Of a stretch of 64,000 bases of DNA, positions 28,266 to 37,750 are shown in pieces. Source of the DNA: Anaerolineae bacterium (GTDB lineage Bacteria; Chloroflexota; Anaerolineae; Aggregatilineales; Phototrophicaceae); NCBI GenBank assembly GCA_026645945.1, contig JAPKMO010000006.1, positions 1 through 64,000 on the forward strand, given 5' to 3'. Both the position numbers and the translations under genes were made by a program. A model generated the notes under the pieces. That model made no database searches and was not told the origin of the DNA. It saw only the letters and a program-made list of their open reading frames with translations. The stretch's first letter is position 1. Each line of letters opens with the position of its first letter.

Positions 28266-30017
28266 TCAATCGTCGCGCCGGACGCGCGGAATGCCGGGCG
28301 GGCGGGTGCTGTCTGCCGGGCCAGACGCCGACGGCGGCGGACGGCCTGCTGGCGGGTTGGGGTTAACATCCTGGGCGGCGTCCTTCAGGCTGTCGTGGTA
28401 AACCGACAGGTAATCCAGGATGGCCTGGCGCTGGCGTTTGGCTTCCGCCTCCTGCCGGCGCTGCTCCACCTGCCGCCGCCGTTCCGAAATTTCGCGCTGA
28501 ATCCGCTGCGGATAATACACGTTCTTAAAAACTTTGGCGTTCTGGACTTCCGTACCGGTCAGCAGCAGTTTAACATCGCCCATCTTAAACAGGCTGTTCA
28601 CCAGGCCGCTGGTATCGGAAATGACGTTATCAATCTGCGCCAGCAGGATTTGGTCTTCGCGGTTTTGCAGCCACAGCGGGCGTTTGTGGATGAGGGAGAT
28701 GGTTTCGTCACCGATGATATACATGTCGTTGCGCCAGTCCCAGTCGGCGGTGTAAAAAGTCACGATGCCCAGGATAATGACAAACGCGGCCATACCGATC
28801 CCTGCTGCCCCCAACGTCGAATCGCCGGACAGCCGTGAGGCCGACACGATAAACAAAACCAGCCCGGCCAGGATGATGACCGAGGGCAGCAGCACGTGGG
28901 CGAACCAGACCAGATAGTGTTTGCGGTAAACGATCTGCCCTTTTTCATTGATGGAGCGCATCCGCAGGAAACCCCCACGCCGGATGCTGCCGCTGCTGGC
29001 GGGGACATCCTGTTGGGGCGGCTGGGCGCGCCCCAGGAATTCGTCCACCTCCTTACGCATGGATTCGCGGTTCTGGTGGGCGACGGCCTGCTGGTGGCGG
29101 CTGCGGTTGGTGAAGATGATGTTCTGGACGGCGCGCGGGTCGGGGACGGTTTCCAGCACCAGGTTGCGCGTATCGCCGGATGTTTTGATGATAATCTGGC
29201 CGTAACCGAACAGCCGCGCGAAGGGGTCGGTAGGCGGGATGGCGATGTTCACTTCACGGACGGAGGCGATGGGTATCTCGCTGATATTGGTAGATACGGT
29301 GCGAATGGTGCGCCGGATGCGAATCACGCGCTGGTCGGTGATAACCACCTCATCGTTGCGCCATTCCACGTACAGGTAAATCACCAGCAGCCCCGGCACA
29401 ACGAAACCCAGGCCGGCCAGCACCACCGACAGGCCGGGAAGCGACTCCCCGGCCAGGGAAGCCAGCACGAACAGCAGCGCAGCAGCGGCCAGCGGCAGCC
29501 ACAGGTAGCCCGCGAAAGCCCACCAGTGCGCCCGGAAGGAAGCCAGCACTTTTTCGCCTTCGCGCTGGCTTTTAAAAGCCCGGCGCAGCGAGCCGCCGCT
29601 GAGCGGTGTTTTGGGAAGCTGCAAGCTGTTCTGGATGTCCGGGCGGTCGGCGACCAGGGCCGTAAAACGCTGGCGTTCGATAAAAACCACAATGGCCGTT
29701 TCAACTACCCGCAGCGTGACCGAAGCGGTAGTTTCGACAAACAGGGCGGACTCGTTGACGTAATGGCCGGGGGAAACCGTGCCGATCTCAAAACTCTGCC
29801 CGTTGGCTCCGGCCTGGCTTAACACGCCGCGCCCGGAGACGAAAAAAAACAATCCCGCGTTGGGCTGCCCCTCTTTAAACACCAGCTCGCCGGCCTCGAA
29901 GCGCAGCACCTGGGCGGCATTCGCCACGTATTCCAATTGTTCCGGCGAAAGCCGCGCCAGCAGCGGCAGCCGCCGGAGGTGAGAAACCACAAAACGGTCG
30001 GCCATCCTCGCAGACAC
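28266..30017 (-). CDS. Cyclic nucleotide-binding domain fused to two bPH2-like membrane domains
   Basis: N-terminal cNMP-binding fold (LRFEAGELVFKEGQPNAGLFFFVSGRGVL); two WRNDEVVITDQRVIRI / WRNDMYIIGDETISLI PH-like domains with TM pairs. Confidence 0.8.
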   Translation of the reverse strand: MSARMADRFVVSHLRRLPLLARLSPEQLEYVANAAQVLRFEAGELVFKEGQPNAGLFFFVSGRGVLSQAGANGQSFEIGTVSPGHYVNESALFVETTASVTLRVVETAIVVFIERQRFTALVADRPDIQNSLQLPKTPLSGGSLRRAFKSQREGEKVLASFRAHWWAFAGYLWLPLAAAALLFVLASLAGESLPGLSVVLAGLGFVVPGLLVIYLYVEWRNDEVVITDQRVIRIRRTIRTVSTNISEIPIASVREVNIAIPPTDPFARLFGYGQIIIKTSGDTRNLVLETVPDPRAVQNIIFTNRSRHQQAVAHQNRESMRKEVDEFLGRAQPPQQDVPASSGSIRRGGFLRMRSINEKGQIVYRKHYLVWFAHVLLPSVIILAGLVLFIVSASRLSGDSTLGAAGIGMAAFVIILGIVTFYTADWDWRNDMYIIGDETISLIHKRPLWLQNREDQILLAQIDNVISDTSGLVNSLFKMGDVKLLLTGTEVQNAKVFKNVYYPQRIQREISERRRQVEQRRQEAEAKRQRQAILDYLSVYHDSLKDAAQDVNPNPPAGRPPPSASGPADSTRPPGIPRVRRDD

Positions 30018-30065
30018 TCCGCATTCTATCTATTTTGATTGTAGCGCATTTTTAAGCGCCCGCCG

Positions 30066-30533
30066 TCATGGCTCGCCGGCGATGAACTCCCCGGCGGACA
30101 GGGCGACATAACGCGAAAAATAGCGGATTAAATCCTGCCGCTCCTCGCCGGTTAGCATACTTAAAACAGCGCGCAGGTAAACCAGCACATCGGCCTGCAC
30201 CGCCAGAAAACGTTCCTGCCCGGCCTGGGTGAGCGATACCACAACCGAACGCCGGTCGGAGGTGTGCGGCTGGCGGCTGACCAACGGAGGAGTCATCGCC
30301 TCCAGGCGTTTGACCATACCGGTCATAGTCGCATTGGTGAGGTGATGCAGCCGCGCGATCTCCCCGATGGGGCAGCGGCCACCCTGTTCGACCAGCGTCT
30401 TCAGCACGTAAAACTGGGGCGGCGTCAGTTCGTGGGCGGCCAGGTTGGCGGCCAGCCGTTTTTCGGCGTCCAGCACCACGCGGAACAGCAGTGTCCAGAA
30501 GATTGTGACATCGTTCTCCAGATCAGAAACCAC
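30066..30533 (-). CDS. MarR-family transcriptional regulator
   Basis: LTPPQFYVLKTLVEQGGRCPIGEIARLHHLTNATMTGMVKRLEAM..DRRSVVVSLTQAG. Confidence 0.9.
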   Translation of the reverse strand: MVSDLENDVTIFWTLLFRVVLDAEKRLAANLAAHELTPPQFYVLKTLVEQGGRCPIGEIARLHHLTNATMTGMVKRLEAMTPPLVSRQPHTSDRRSVVVSLTQAGQERFLAVQADVLVYLRAVLSMLTGEERQDLIRYFSRYVALSAGEFIAGEP

Positions 30534-30620
30534 CGGAAAAACCTGCCTGATTCAAGATCTATTTGCAGAAGTTTTGGTACAGTGTAGCGTTTTTGGCAGT
30601 ATGGCGCTAACCGGAAAAGT

Positions 30621-30647
30621 TTGCGCGAGCTGGTCAGGCTCGCGCAA
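30621..30647 (-). terminator. Terminator-like hairpin downstream of peroxiredoxin-like gene
   Basis: TTGCGCGAGC TGGTCAG GCTCGCGCAA. Confidence 0.5.
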
Positions 30648-30678
30648 AAACAAGGAGGGAAAAGCGTCCTGGGAATTT

Positions 30679-31143
30679 TCAGTCGAGGGCCGCCAGTACG
30701 TCCAGCATTTCCTGGATTTTCGGCCAGACGCGCTCATCCGGCATCAGCCATTTGTGGCGGATGATGCGGCTGCGGTCAAGCAAAACCAGTCCCGGATGGT
30801 CGGTCATGTTATAACGCCGGTGTACCTCGCCGCTGACATCGGCCAGCAGCGGGAATTCCAGCGGCGTGGGGCTGCTGATGTAAAAACCGTACAGCATGTG
30901 CGGCTGGTCGCGGATCACCAGGCCGACGTTAAAGCCTTCCCGAATGAAGGTGCCGGCATGGCGCTGGAGCCAGATAATCCGGCGGATGCTGGCCGACAGC
31001 CAGATGTCGCCCAAAAAACCCAGGATCAGCCCCCTGGCTCCCATCAAATCATCCAGCTGGCGGCTCGTCTGGTTATGGTCGCCCACCCGGAAATCCGGCG
31101 CTAAAGTGTGCAGGTGTGGGCCTAACTCAAGCGTGTTGAGCAT
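30679..31143 (-). CDS. Peroxiredoxin/thioredoxin-fold protein lacking cysteines
   Basis: AhpC/TSA-like layout (LAPDFRVGDHNQTSRQLDDLMGARGLILGFLGDIWLSASIRRI...LLDRSRIIRHKWL); no Cys in the ORF. Confidence 0.6.
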   Translation of the reverse strand: MLNTLELGPHLHTLAPDFRVGDHNQTSRQLDDLMGARGLILGFLGDIWLSASIRRIIWLQRHAGTFIREGFNVGLVIRDQPHMLYGFYISSPTPLEFPLLADVSGEVHRRYNMTDHPGLVLLDRSRIIRHKWLMPDERVWPKIQEMLDVLAALD

Positions 31144-31307
31144 AAAACCATCCTTCTTTCATTGACTAAAATCATTATACCAGCGACTTTCACAATTTTG
31201 CATTAACTCTTTTGGCCTAATTTGCGGCTTTTAAGGTACGTTACGCCCGTAACGCTGTTACAATTTACGAAAGGGCAGCATCAGAATTCAGGCTGCGCGA
31301 TTGAGCC

Positions 31308-34300
31308 ATGCTCTTAAACCAAGAACACCACAGCATCATTCGGGAAAACAGCCGTGACGAGGCCGCCTACCAGCGCATTATGGCCGTGTTCGATTCGCTG
31401 GCCCGCGATCCAGAGGCCGACCGCCTACGGCAGGCGTTTGAAAACTCGCCCAATCCGCTTTTCGTCGTCGGGCGCGACGGGCGCATCACCGACAGCAACG
31501 CGGCCTGCGCCAGCCTGTTTGGCTACCAGCCGACCGGCCAGCCTTACCAGGATTTGCTGTGGACGAAAAACGCCGCGCTTCAGCGGCAGGTCGAAGCCGT
31601 TTTTGAGGGCCAGTCACTTGATGGTGTGCCGATCACCTACCGGGGCGCGCGCGGCCAGGCGCGTTTTATGCTTTCGCGGTTGTATCCGGTGTGGGATGCC
31701 GACGGGACGGTGCGCGAGTGCATGTTCGCCAATACGGACATCACCGAACGTAAACGCCGAGAGGACGCGGTGCGCCGGCGCGAGCGTTTTATCCAGCGCC
31801 TGCTGGAGACCAGCCCGGCGCTGGTTTACATCTACGACCTTCAGGAGGAGCGCAACGTTTACATCAACCGGCAGGTCGGCCACATCCTGGGGTACACGCC
31901 GAAGGACGTCCAGGCGATGGGAAGCGCGGTTATGCCCCGGCTGATTCACCCGGACGACCAGCCGCGCCTGCTGGCGACGCGGCGCGCCCTGGCAGAAGCC
32001 GGAGATCAGGATACGGTCGAGTTTGAGTACCGTATCAAAAAAGCTGACGGAAGTTGGCGCTGGATGTACTCCCGCGAAAGTGTTTTTATGCGCCATCCCG
32101 ACGGCAGCCCACGCCAGACTCTCGGTATGGCAGTGGACATCACCGAACGCAAACAGGCCGAAGCGGCGCAGCACCAGCAGGAAGCCTTCTTCAGCACCGT
32201 TGTGGAGACGGCCCAGGAAGGCATCTGGATTGTGGATGCCACGCTGCGGACGCTTTACGTCAACCGGCGGCTGGCCGATATGCTGGGCTTTGCGCCCAGC
32301 GAAATGCTCGATCAAAACCTGCTGGAGTTCCTAGATCAATCCGGCATGGGGCTGACCAGCGAGCAGCGCGATTCGTTATGTCAGAGCGTGCTGGCGAGCG
32401 GCAGCGCGCGGTATGATGTGGAAATGCGCCGGCGGGACGGCACGCCGCTGTGGCTGATGGTGTCGGTCACTTCCCTGACCGATACGAGCGGTCAGCCGAC
32501 CGGCTATCTGGCGATGGTGACGGACATCACCGAACGCAAGCAGGCTGAGGCCGAACTGCGCGCGGCCAGCGCCTACCACCGCAGCCTGATCGAAGTGAGC
32601 GTTGACCCGCTGGTGGTGATTTCGCTGGACGGCCTGATTCTGGATGTGAACGTGGCGGTCGAAATCGCCACCGGATACCCGCGCGCCAAGCTGCTCAACA
32701 CCCATTTTTCGTCCTACTTCACCACGCCGGAACAGGCGTGTGCCTTACAACAGCGGGCGCTGGAGACAGGGCGCGTTAAAAATGTCGAACTGGCGCTCCG
32801 CCGCCGTGACGGCACGGCGCTGACGGTCGTCTGCAATGCAGGGGTTTACCGGGACGAAGAAGGCAGCCCGCAGGGAATCCTCGCTTCCCTGCACGACATC
32901 ACCGAACGCAAGCGCGCGGAAGATGCCCTGCGCCAGAGTGAAGCGCGCAACCGCGCTCTGCTGGAAGCCATCCCCGATCTGATAATACGTTTTTCGCCGG
33001 ATGGCCGGTACGTGGATGTTAAATCCGCCAGCTACTTCCAACCCCTGCTGCCGGCTGAACAACTGATCGGCATGAATGTGCGGGATGTGCTGCCCCCTGA
33101 CCTCGTACCGCCGTTCCTGGCCTATCTGGAACAGGTACTGCAAACCAGGGAAAGTGTAGTTTACGAATACGAGATCGCCAAAGAATCCGGAACGCGCATC
33201 TATGAATCGCGCCTGGTTCCGTGCGGCGATGCCGAAGCCCTGAACATCGTGCGCGACATCACCGCCCGCAAGCACGATGAACAGGCGCTGCGCCAGCATT
33301 CCGAGCGGCTGCGGCAGGTGCTTGAGGAAATGCCGGTGATGCTGGATGCTTTTGACCAGCAGTTAAACATCGTCTTCTGGAACCGCGAGTGCGAGCGCGT
33401 GACCGGCTACAGCGCCGATGAAATCATCGGCAGCCCGCGCGCTTTAGAAATACTTTATCCCGACGCAGACCAGCGCGCGCGTATGCTGGAAGTCTGGCAC
33501 CAGGTCGGGAGTCAGTTCCGGGATATCGAATGGCCGCTGACCTGTAAAAACGGCGAGGTCAAAATCATTTCCTGGTCGAACGTCGCCGACCACTGGCTGC
33601 TGTCCGGCTGGGAATTCTGGTCTATGGGCATTGACGTAACCGAGCGTAAACGGGCCGAGGCGGCCCTGCGCGAAAGCGAGGCACGCTTCCGGGCGGTTTT
33701 TGACGCTTCCGCCGTCGGCATCGCGGTCGGCGACCCGGAGGGACACCTGTCGTTTATCAACCCGGCTTTTTGCGAGATGCTCGGCTACCGGGACAGCGAA
33801 CTGACCGGCCTCCACTACAGCCAGATCACCCACCCGGACGATCTGCCGGCGGAGCGGGATTTGGTCGCCGAACTGCTGCGAGACGAGCGCGATTATTACC
33901 AGATGGAAAAACGTTTCGTCCGGCAGGATGGCACGATCTTCTGGACGCGCATCAGCACCTCGGCCATCCGGGACAGTGACGGCCAGATTCAACACCTGCT
34001 GGCGCTGGCGCAGGACATCACCGAAACGCGCGCTGCCGCCGAGAAGGCCCTGGAGCTGGCGACCGAACGAGAGCGCGTGCAGTTAGTTACCAGTTTTATC
34101 CAGAACGCCTCGCACGAGTTCCGTACGCCGCTTTCGATCATCAATACCAGCGTTTACCTGCTGGAACGTATCACCGACCTGGAGAACCGAAAAGCGCAGT
34201 ACGAAAAAATTAACCGGCAGGTCAAACACCTGACCACGCTGGTGGAAAACCTGCTCACCATGTCGCGCCTGGACACCGAAACGCAGCTAAACCGGCAGCC

Positions 34301-34751
34301 GACCGACCTGAACGATATGCTGCGGCAGGCCGAAACCGCGTTACAGAGCGCCATCAACCAGAAGCAGCATCGCATCCGGCACGAACTGGACGAAAACCTG
34401 CCGCTGATTCCCGCCGACCGCGAAAAGCTGCATATGGCGCTGATGAACATCCTGTTTAATGCGGTGCGTTTTACCCCCATAGGGGGCGAGGTGACGCTGC
34501 AAACCTACCGCCAGAAAAACGAGGTAGTCGCGGCAGTCCACGATACTGGGGTGGGCATCTCGCCGGAGGCGGTCCGGCGCATCTTCGAGCGGTTTTATCG
34601 AGAGGACACGACGCACAGTTCGACCGGCTTCGGGCTGGGGCTGCCGATTGCCAAAAAGGCAGTTGAACTGCACGGCGGGCGCATCGAGGTGGAAAGCGAA
34701 CCGGGGCGCGGCAGCGTCTTTCGGGTGGTGCTGCCGCTGAACCAGCCCTGA
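31308..34751 (+). CDS. Multi-PAS/PAC hybrid-type sensor histidine kinase
   Basis: Repeated PAS/PAC units each ending DITERK; H-box NASHEFRTPLSIINTSVYLLERI; HATPase DTGVGISPEAVRRIFERFYRED..GFGLGLPIAKKAVELHGG. Confidence 0.95.
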   Translation: MLLNQEHHSIIRENSRDEAAYQRIMAVFDSLARDPEADRLRQAFENSPNPLFVVGRDGRITDSNAACASLFGYQPTGQPYQDLLWTKNAALQRQVEAVFEGQSLDGVPITYRGARGQARFMLSRLYPVWDADGTVRECMFANTDITERKRREDAVRRRERFIQRLLETSPALVYIYDLQEERNVYINRQVGHILGYTPKDVQAMGSAVMPRLIHPDDQPRLLATRRALAEAGDQDTVEFEYRIKKADGSWRWMYSRESVFMRHPDGSPRQTLGMAVDITERKQAEAAQHQQEAFFSTVVETAQEGIWIVDATLRTLYVNRRLADMLGFAPSEMLDQNLLEFLDQSGMGLTSEQRDSLCQSVLASGSARYDVEMRRRDGTPLWLMVSVTSLTDTSGQPTGYLAMVTDITERKQAEAELRAASAYHRSLIEVSVDPLVVISLDGLILDVNVAVEIATGYPRAKLLNTHFSSYFTTPEQACALQQRALETGRVKNVELALRRRDGTALTVVCNAGVYRDEEGSPQGILASLHDITERKRAEDALRQSEARNRALLEAIPDLIIRFSPDGRYVDVKSASYFQPLLPAEQLIGMNVRDVLPPDLVPPFLAYLEQVLQTRESVVYEYEIAKESGTRIYESRLVPCGDAEALNIVRDITARKHDEQALRQHSERLRQVLEEMPVMLDAFDQQLNIVFWNRECERVTGYSADEIIGSPRALEILYPDADQRARMLEVWHQVGSQFRDIEWPLTCKNGEVKIISWSNVADHWLLSGWEFWSMGIDVTERKRAEAALRESEARFRAVFDASAVGIAVGDPEGHLSFINPAFCEMLGYRDSELTGLHYSQITHPDDLPAERDLVAELLRDERDYYQMEKRFVRQDGTIFWTRISTSAIRDSDGQIQHLLALAQDITETRAAAEKALELATERERVQLVTSFIQNASHEFRTPLSIINTSVYLLERITDLENRKAQYEKINRQVKHLTTLVENLLTMSRLDTETQLNRQPTDLNDMLRQAETALQSAINQKQHRIRHELDENLPLIPADREKLHMALMNILFNAVRFTPIGGEVTLQTYRQKNEVVAAVHDTGVGISPEAVRRIFERFYREDTTHSSTGFGLGLPIAKKAVELHGGRIEVESEPGRGSVFRVVLPLNQP

Positions 34752-34760
34752 GCGACCAAA

Positions 34761-34790
34761 AACCCCGGCGGCGTGCCGGGGTTCTTCATC
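34761..34790. terminator. Bidirectional terminator between convergent genes
   Basis: AACCCCGGC N5 GCCGGGGTT CTTC. Confidence 0.65.
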
Positions 34791-34805
34791 AGCCGTTTGT
34801 ATACT

Positions 34806-35156
34806 TCAGGCCAGCGCGTCGTAGCCGGGGCCTTCGGCAAAAAAGGCATAGTTGTGCTGGATGTCCTCCGTTAGGTCGAACACCTCGCCGCCCTCGTAGG
34901 TCACTTCCTGCTTGGTATCAAACGGGATACGTTTCTGGCCGGCATTCATCGTATAGGCCGACGGCACTTCTTCTTCGATGAAGATGGCCTCATAGGGGCA
35001 TTCGGGAATGCACGCGCCGCAGTCAATGCAGGTGTCGGGGTCAATGAAGTACCAGGGCCATTCGTTCTCCGGCTTGCCAGGCACGATGCACTCGACCGGG
35101 CAAACTTCTACACAGGCGCCGTCGCGCAGGCACAGGCTGGTGATGATGTGAGTCAT
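34806..35156 (-). CDS. 4Fe-4S (7Fe-type) ferredoxin
   Basis: LRDGACVEVCPVECI and DTCIDCGACIPECPYEAI. Confidence 0.9.
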   Translation of the reverse strand: MTHIITSLCLRDGACVEVCPVECIVPGKPENEWPWYFIDPDTCIDCGACIPECPYEAIFIEEEVPSAYTMNAGQKRIPFDTKQEVTYEGGEVFDLTEDIQHNYAFFAEGPGYDALA

Positions 35157-35317
35157 CTATGGAGTCTCCTCAATTGAAGGTTGAACACCCCTACTGTAGC
35201 GCGCTTTTACCGTGTTTTCTGGAACTTTTGTTGGATTAAGCGTTAAGGTTTTAACCGGCGTTTTTTAGAATTTACGCCGCCGGATATTTCATTTAACCGG
35301 GGTTAACAAATACCCGG

Positions 35318-36016
35318 CTACCGGTTCGGGACGCGCTCCGGCATGGTATTGGTTTCGGCCAGCCATTCCAGGCCGCGCCGGTCGGCGATATAAACGTGCC
35401 GCCCGCGTTTTTTCAGCAGCCCGGCGTTCAGCAGGCCGCGCAGGGCGCGCCCTACCACTTCCCGCGTCGTCCCCAGGACGGCGGCAATTTCCTCCTGGGT
35501 AAGCTGGGTGGGCGCTTCGGCGATCTGGTCGGCATAGGCGGTCGATTCGTAGAGGAACAGTTTCGCCAGCCGCGAGGGGATGGAGCGGAACGTCATATCT
35601 TCCAGGCGTTCGATATACTCGCGGTTGAGGTGCGCCAGCGCCTGAACGGTATTGCTGAGCAGCACGCGCTCGGCAGCCATCAGGTTAAGCAGGCGGTCGT
35701 GGCTGATGACCAGCGCCTCGGCATTGGTGACGGCCACCGCGTTGAAGGGGTTGGGGCCGCCGTCCACCGCTGCTACTTCGTTAAAGGTGGACAGCGGGCG
35801 CAGCAGGCTGAGGGTGTGCAGGCGGCCTTCAGCATTCATCCGGTAAATACGCACCAGGCCGTCCAGCACGACATAAAAACCGGCGCAGGCTTCGCCCTCG
35901 TTAAAGATGGTCGCGCCGGCCTGGTAAACGTGCTGCCGTCCCGCCGCCTGAATCCGTTTGAGGCCGCAGGGGTCAAGACCTCGAAAATAAGGTATGGTGT
36001 TCCAGTCAATGCCCAT
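35318..36016 (-). CDS. Crp/Fnr-family transcriptional regulator
   Basis: cNMP-binding domain; HTH LTQEEIAAVLGTTREVVGRALRGLLNAGLLKKRGRHVYI. Confidence 0.9.
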   Translation of the reverse strand: MGIDWNTIPYFRGLDPCGLKRIQAAGRQHVYQAGATIFNEGEACAGFYVVLDGLVRIYRMNAEGRLHTLSLLRPLSTFNEVAAVDGGPNPFNAVAVTNAEALVISHDRLLNLMAAERVLLSNTVQALAHLNREYIERLEDMTFRSIPSRLAKLFLYESTAYADQIAEAPTQLTQEEIAAVLGTTREVVGRALRGLLNAGLLKKRGRHVYIADRRGLEWLAETNTMPERVPNR

Positions 36017-36043
36017 GCGCCGCCTCCGCCGCGCCGTTTAACG

Positions 36044-36493
36044 TTAAGCGAACTGCGCGATCACAATCAATACCACGATCAGCCCGGCAGCCAGCAGGCC
36101 GATGCGGCGCAGATCGCTGGCGACATACCCGTACTGCTGACGCAGTTCCTCCGGCGTGACGATTTTGGTCGGGTGCTGCAAATGGTAGCGCACGGTTTCC
36201 ATATCCAGTTCTTCCGGCTTGCCGTTGGTTTCGTCGCGGCGGGCGGCGCGGCGCTGGCTCACCCGTCCACTGCTGACGGCGACCGGCTCCGGCGCGCGGC
36301 GGGAGCGGGTTTCCGTCACCGGGCGATAGGGCGCGGCAGGCGCAGGTTTGGGCGGCGGGGCAGGTTTTTGCTGCTGGACGGGTTTTTCCGGCTCGACGGT
36401 TTCGCCGCGCTCCTCGGCGATCTGCCGCCGGGCGCGTTCGAGAGCTTCCTGAGGGAGATTAGGGGAAACGCTACGGTTTTTTCGCTTGGACAT
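36044..36493 (-). CDS. Hypothetical protein, charged N-terminus with C-terminal TM helix
   Basis: ORF with C-terminal hydrophobic helix RRIGLLAAGLIVVLIVIAQFA. Confidence 0.6.
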   Translation of the reverse strand: MSKRKNRSVSPNLPQEALERARRQIAEERGETVEPEKPVQQQKPAPPPKPAPAAPYRPVTETRSRRAPEPVAVSSGRVSQRRAARRDETNGKPEELDMETVRYHLQHPTKIVTPEELRQQYGYVASDLRRIGLLAAGLIVVLIVIAQFA

Positions 36494-36612
36494 AATCGGG
36501 CCTTTAGCCTTTGACGGGCGATAAATGGCCGGCGATCAAACGCCAGCCGTCAACGTTAGCTTACTGCATATCGGCAAAATTTCAAGATATGGCGGATTAA
36601 AAACCGGCGCCG

Positions 36613-37641
36613 TCAAAAACTCTCGCTCACGCGGTCGGCAAAAACGACGATACGCTGCGTGTTCACCTGGTAGGGATAACAAGAGATGAGGGTCGCCGTC
36701 GCGCCGCCGCGTGTCTCCAGCACGTGAACATCGGTCGGCTTGACGGTCTGCCAGCCGGTGACGCGATAGGTATACACTTTGGTTCTGGTGCGGATGAAAA
36801 ATTCGTCGCCCGGCTCGAGTTGGTCGAGGTAGCGGAAGTATTCACCGTAGATGTCGTTGTGCGCCGACAGCACCAGGTTGCCCCGTTCGGCGGTGGGGGT
36901 GACGCCGTTTTGAAGCTGGCCGACGCCCAGTTTGAGCGCCTCCCAGTCCACGCCCTGCACGATGGTCTGGTCTACCCGCAGTTTGGGGATGCTGATCGCC
37001 AGGGCGGTTTCTTCGGTCGGCGGCGGGCGGAAGGCGATGGGCTGAAGCACCTGGCTTTCCACCAGCGACCACAGGTTGGCCGGGATTTCCTCGTAGTTAA
37101 AACGCGCGCCGCCCGGCGCGGTAGGCGGCGTATGGCCGCCGGGCAGCACCACTTGGCTGAGCTGAAGCTGCGGCGTGGGTTCCAGCGTCGGAATCGTGGC
37201 GCGGCGCTGTTCGTCGGCCAGCGCCTGCGCCGAGGCGGTTTCCTGCTGAAGCCTAGTGACGCCGGTGAGCATCTGGTAGCCGAGGAAAATCAGCCCGGCG
37301 ACGGCGGCGACTTCCACCAGCAGCAGCAGTTGGTTGGTAAACGTGCGCCAGAAGCGGTCATCCGCGCTTTTGTTTTTGCCCGGCGCGCGGTAAAGGTTTT
37401 CGTCGGCTTCATCCTCAAAATACGGTTCGGCATCGCCGTTCGGGGCGGCGCGCGGCGACGGCGGCGGCTGAGCAGGCAGCGAAAGCGGGCGTTCGGCGGG
37501 CGCGGCGGCAGGTTCGGCCACCACCCGCCCGGCGCGCTGCAAGCGGTTGAGGTTCTTCAACCGTTCTTCGCGCTTGCGAATGGCGAGGATGCGTTCCAGC
37601 TCCTCAATCGAAAGTTCGTCTACAGGCCGTTTATCGCGCAT
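36613..37641 (-). CDS. Sortase (class D/E-like)
   Basis: ISIPKLRVDQTIVQGVDWEALKLGVG, NLVLSAHNDIYGEYFRYLDQLEPGDEFFI, catalytic-type ATLISCYPYQVNTQRIVVFA. Confidence 0.88.
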   Translation of the reverse strand: MRDKRPVDELSIEELERILAIRKREERLKNLNRLQRAGRVVAEPAAAPAERPLSLPAQPPPSPRAAPNGDAEPYFEDEADENLYRAPGKNKSADDRFWRTFTNQLLLLVEVAAVAGLIFLGYQMLTGVTRLQQETASAQALADEQRRATIPTLEPTPQLQLSQVVLPGGHTPPTAPGGARFNYEEIPANLWSLVESQVLQPIAFRPPPTEETALAISIPKLRVDQTIVQGVDWEALKLGVGQLQNGVTPTAERGNLVLSAHNDIYGEYFRYLDQLEPGDEFFIRTRTKVYTYRVTGWQTVKPTDVHVLETRGGATATLISCYPYQVNTQRIVVFADRVSESF

Positions 37642-37645
37642 AGAT

Positions 37646-37750
37646 CAGTTCCGAGGGATGAGGTATGAGTAAAAAGCCAAAAGCGGCTGGATGTCAATTT
37701 GCGCTTTTGACGTTTACTCGTCCCTCATCCCTCACACCTCATACCTTCCT
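37646..37750. repeat. Heptanucleotide-periodic inverted array (AGGGATG/CTCATCC family)
   Basis: AGTTCCG AGGGATG AGGTATG AGTAAAA ... CTCGTCC CTCATCC CTCACAC CTCATAC; two arms roughly reverse-complementary. Confidence 0.65.

Noticed and set aside
31239-31254. CGTTACGCCCGTAACG palindrome upstream of the multi-PAS kinase as an operator
   Set aside because: Short and single; could be chance in an intergenic region, not strong enough to report as a regulatory site.
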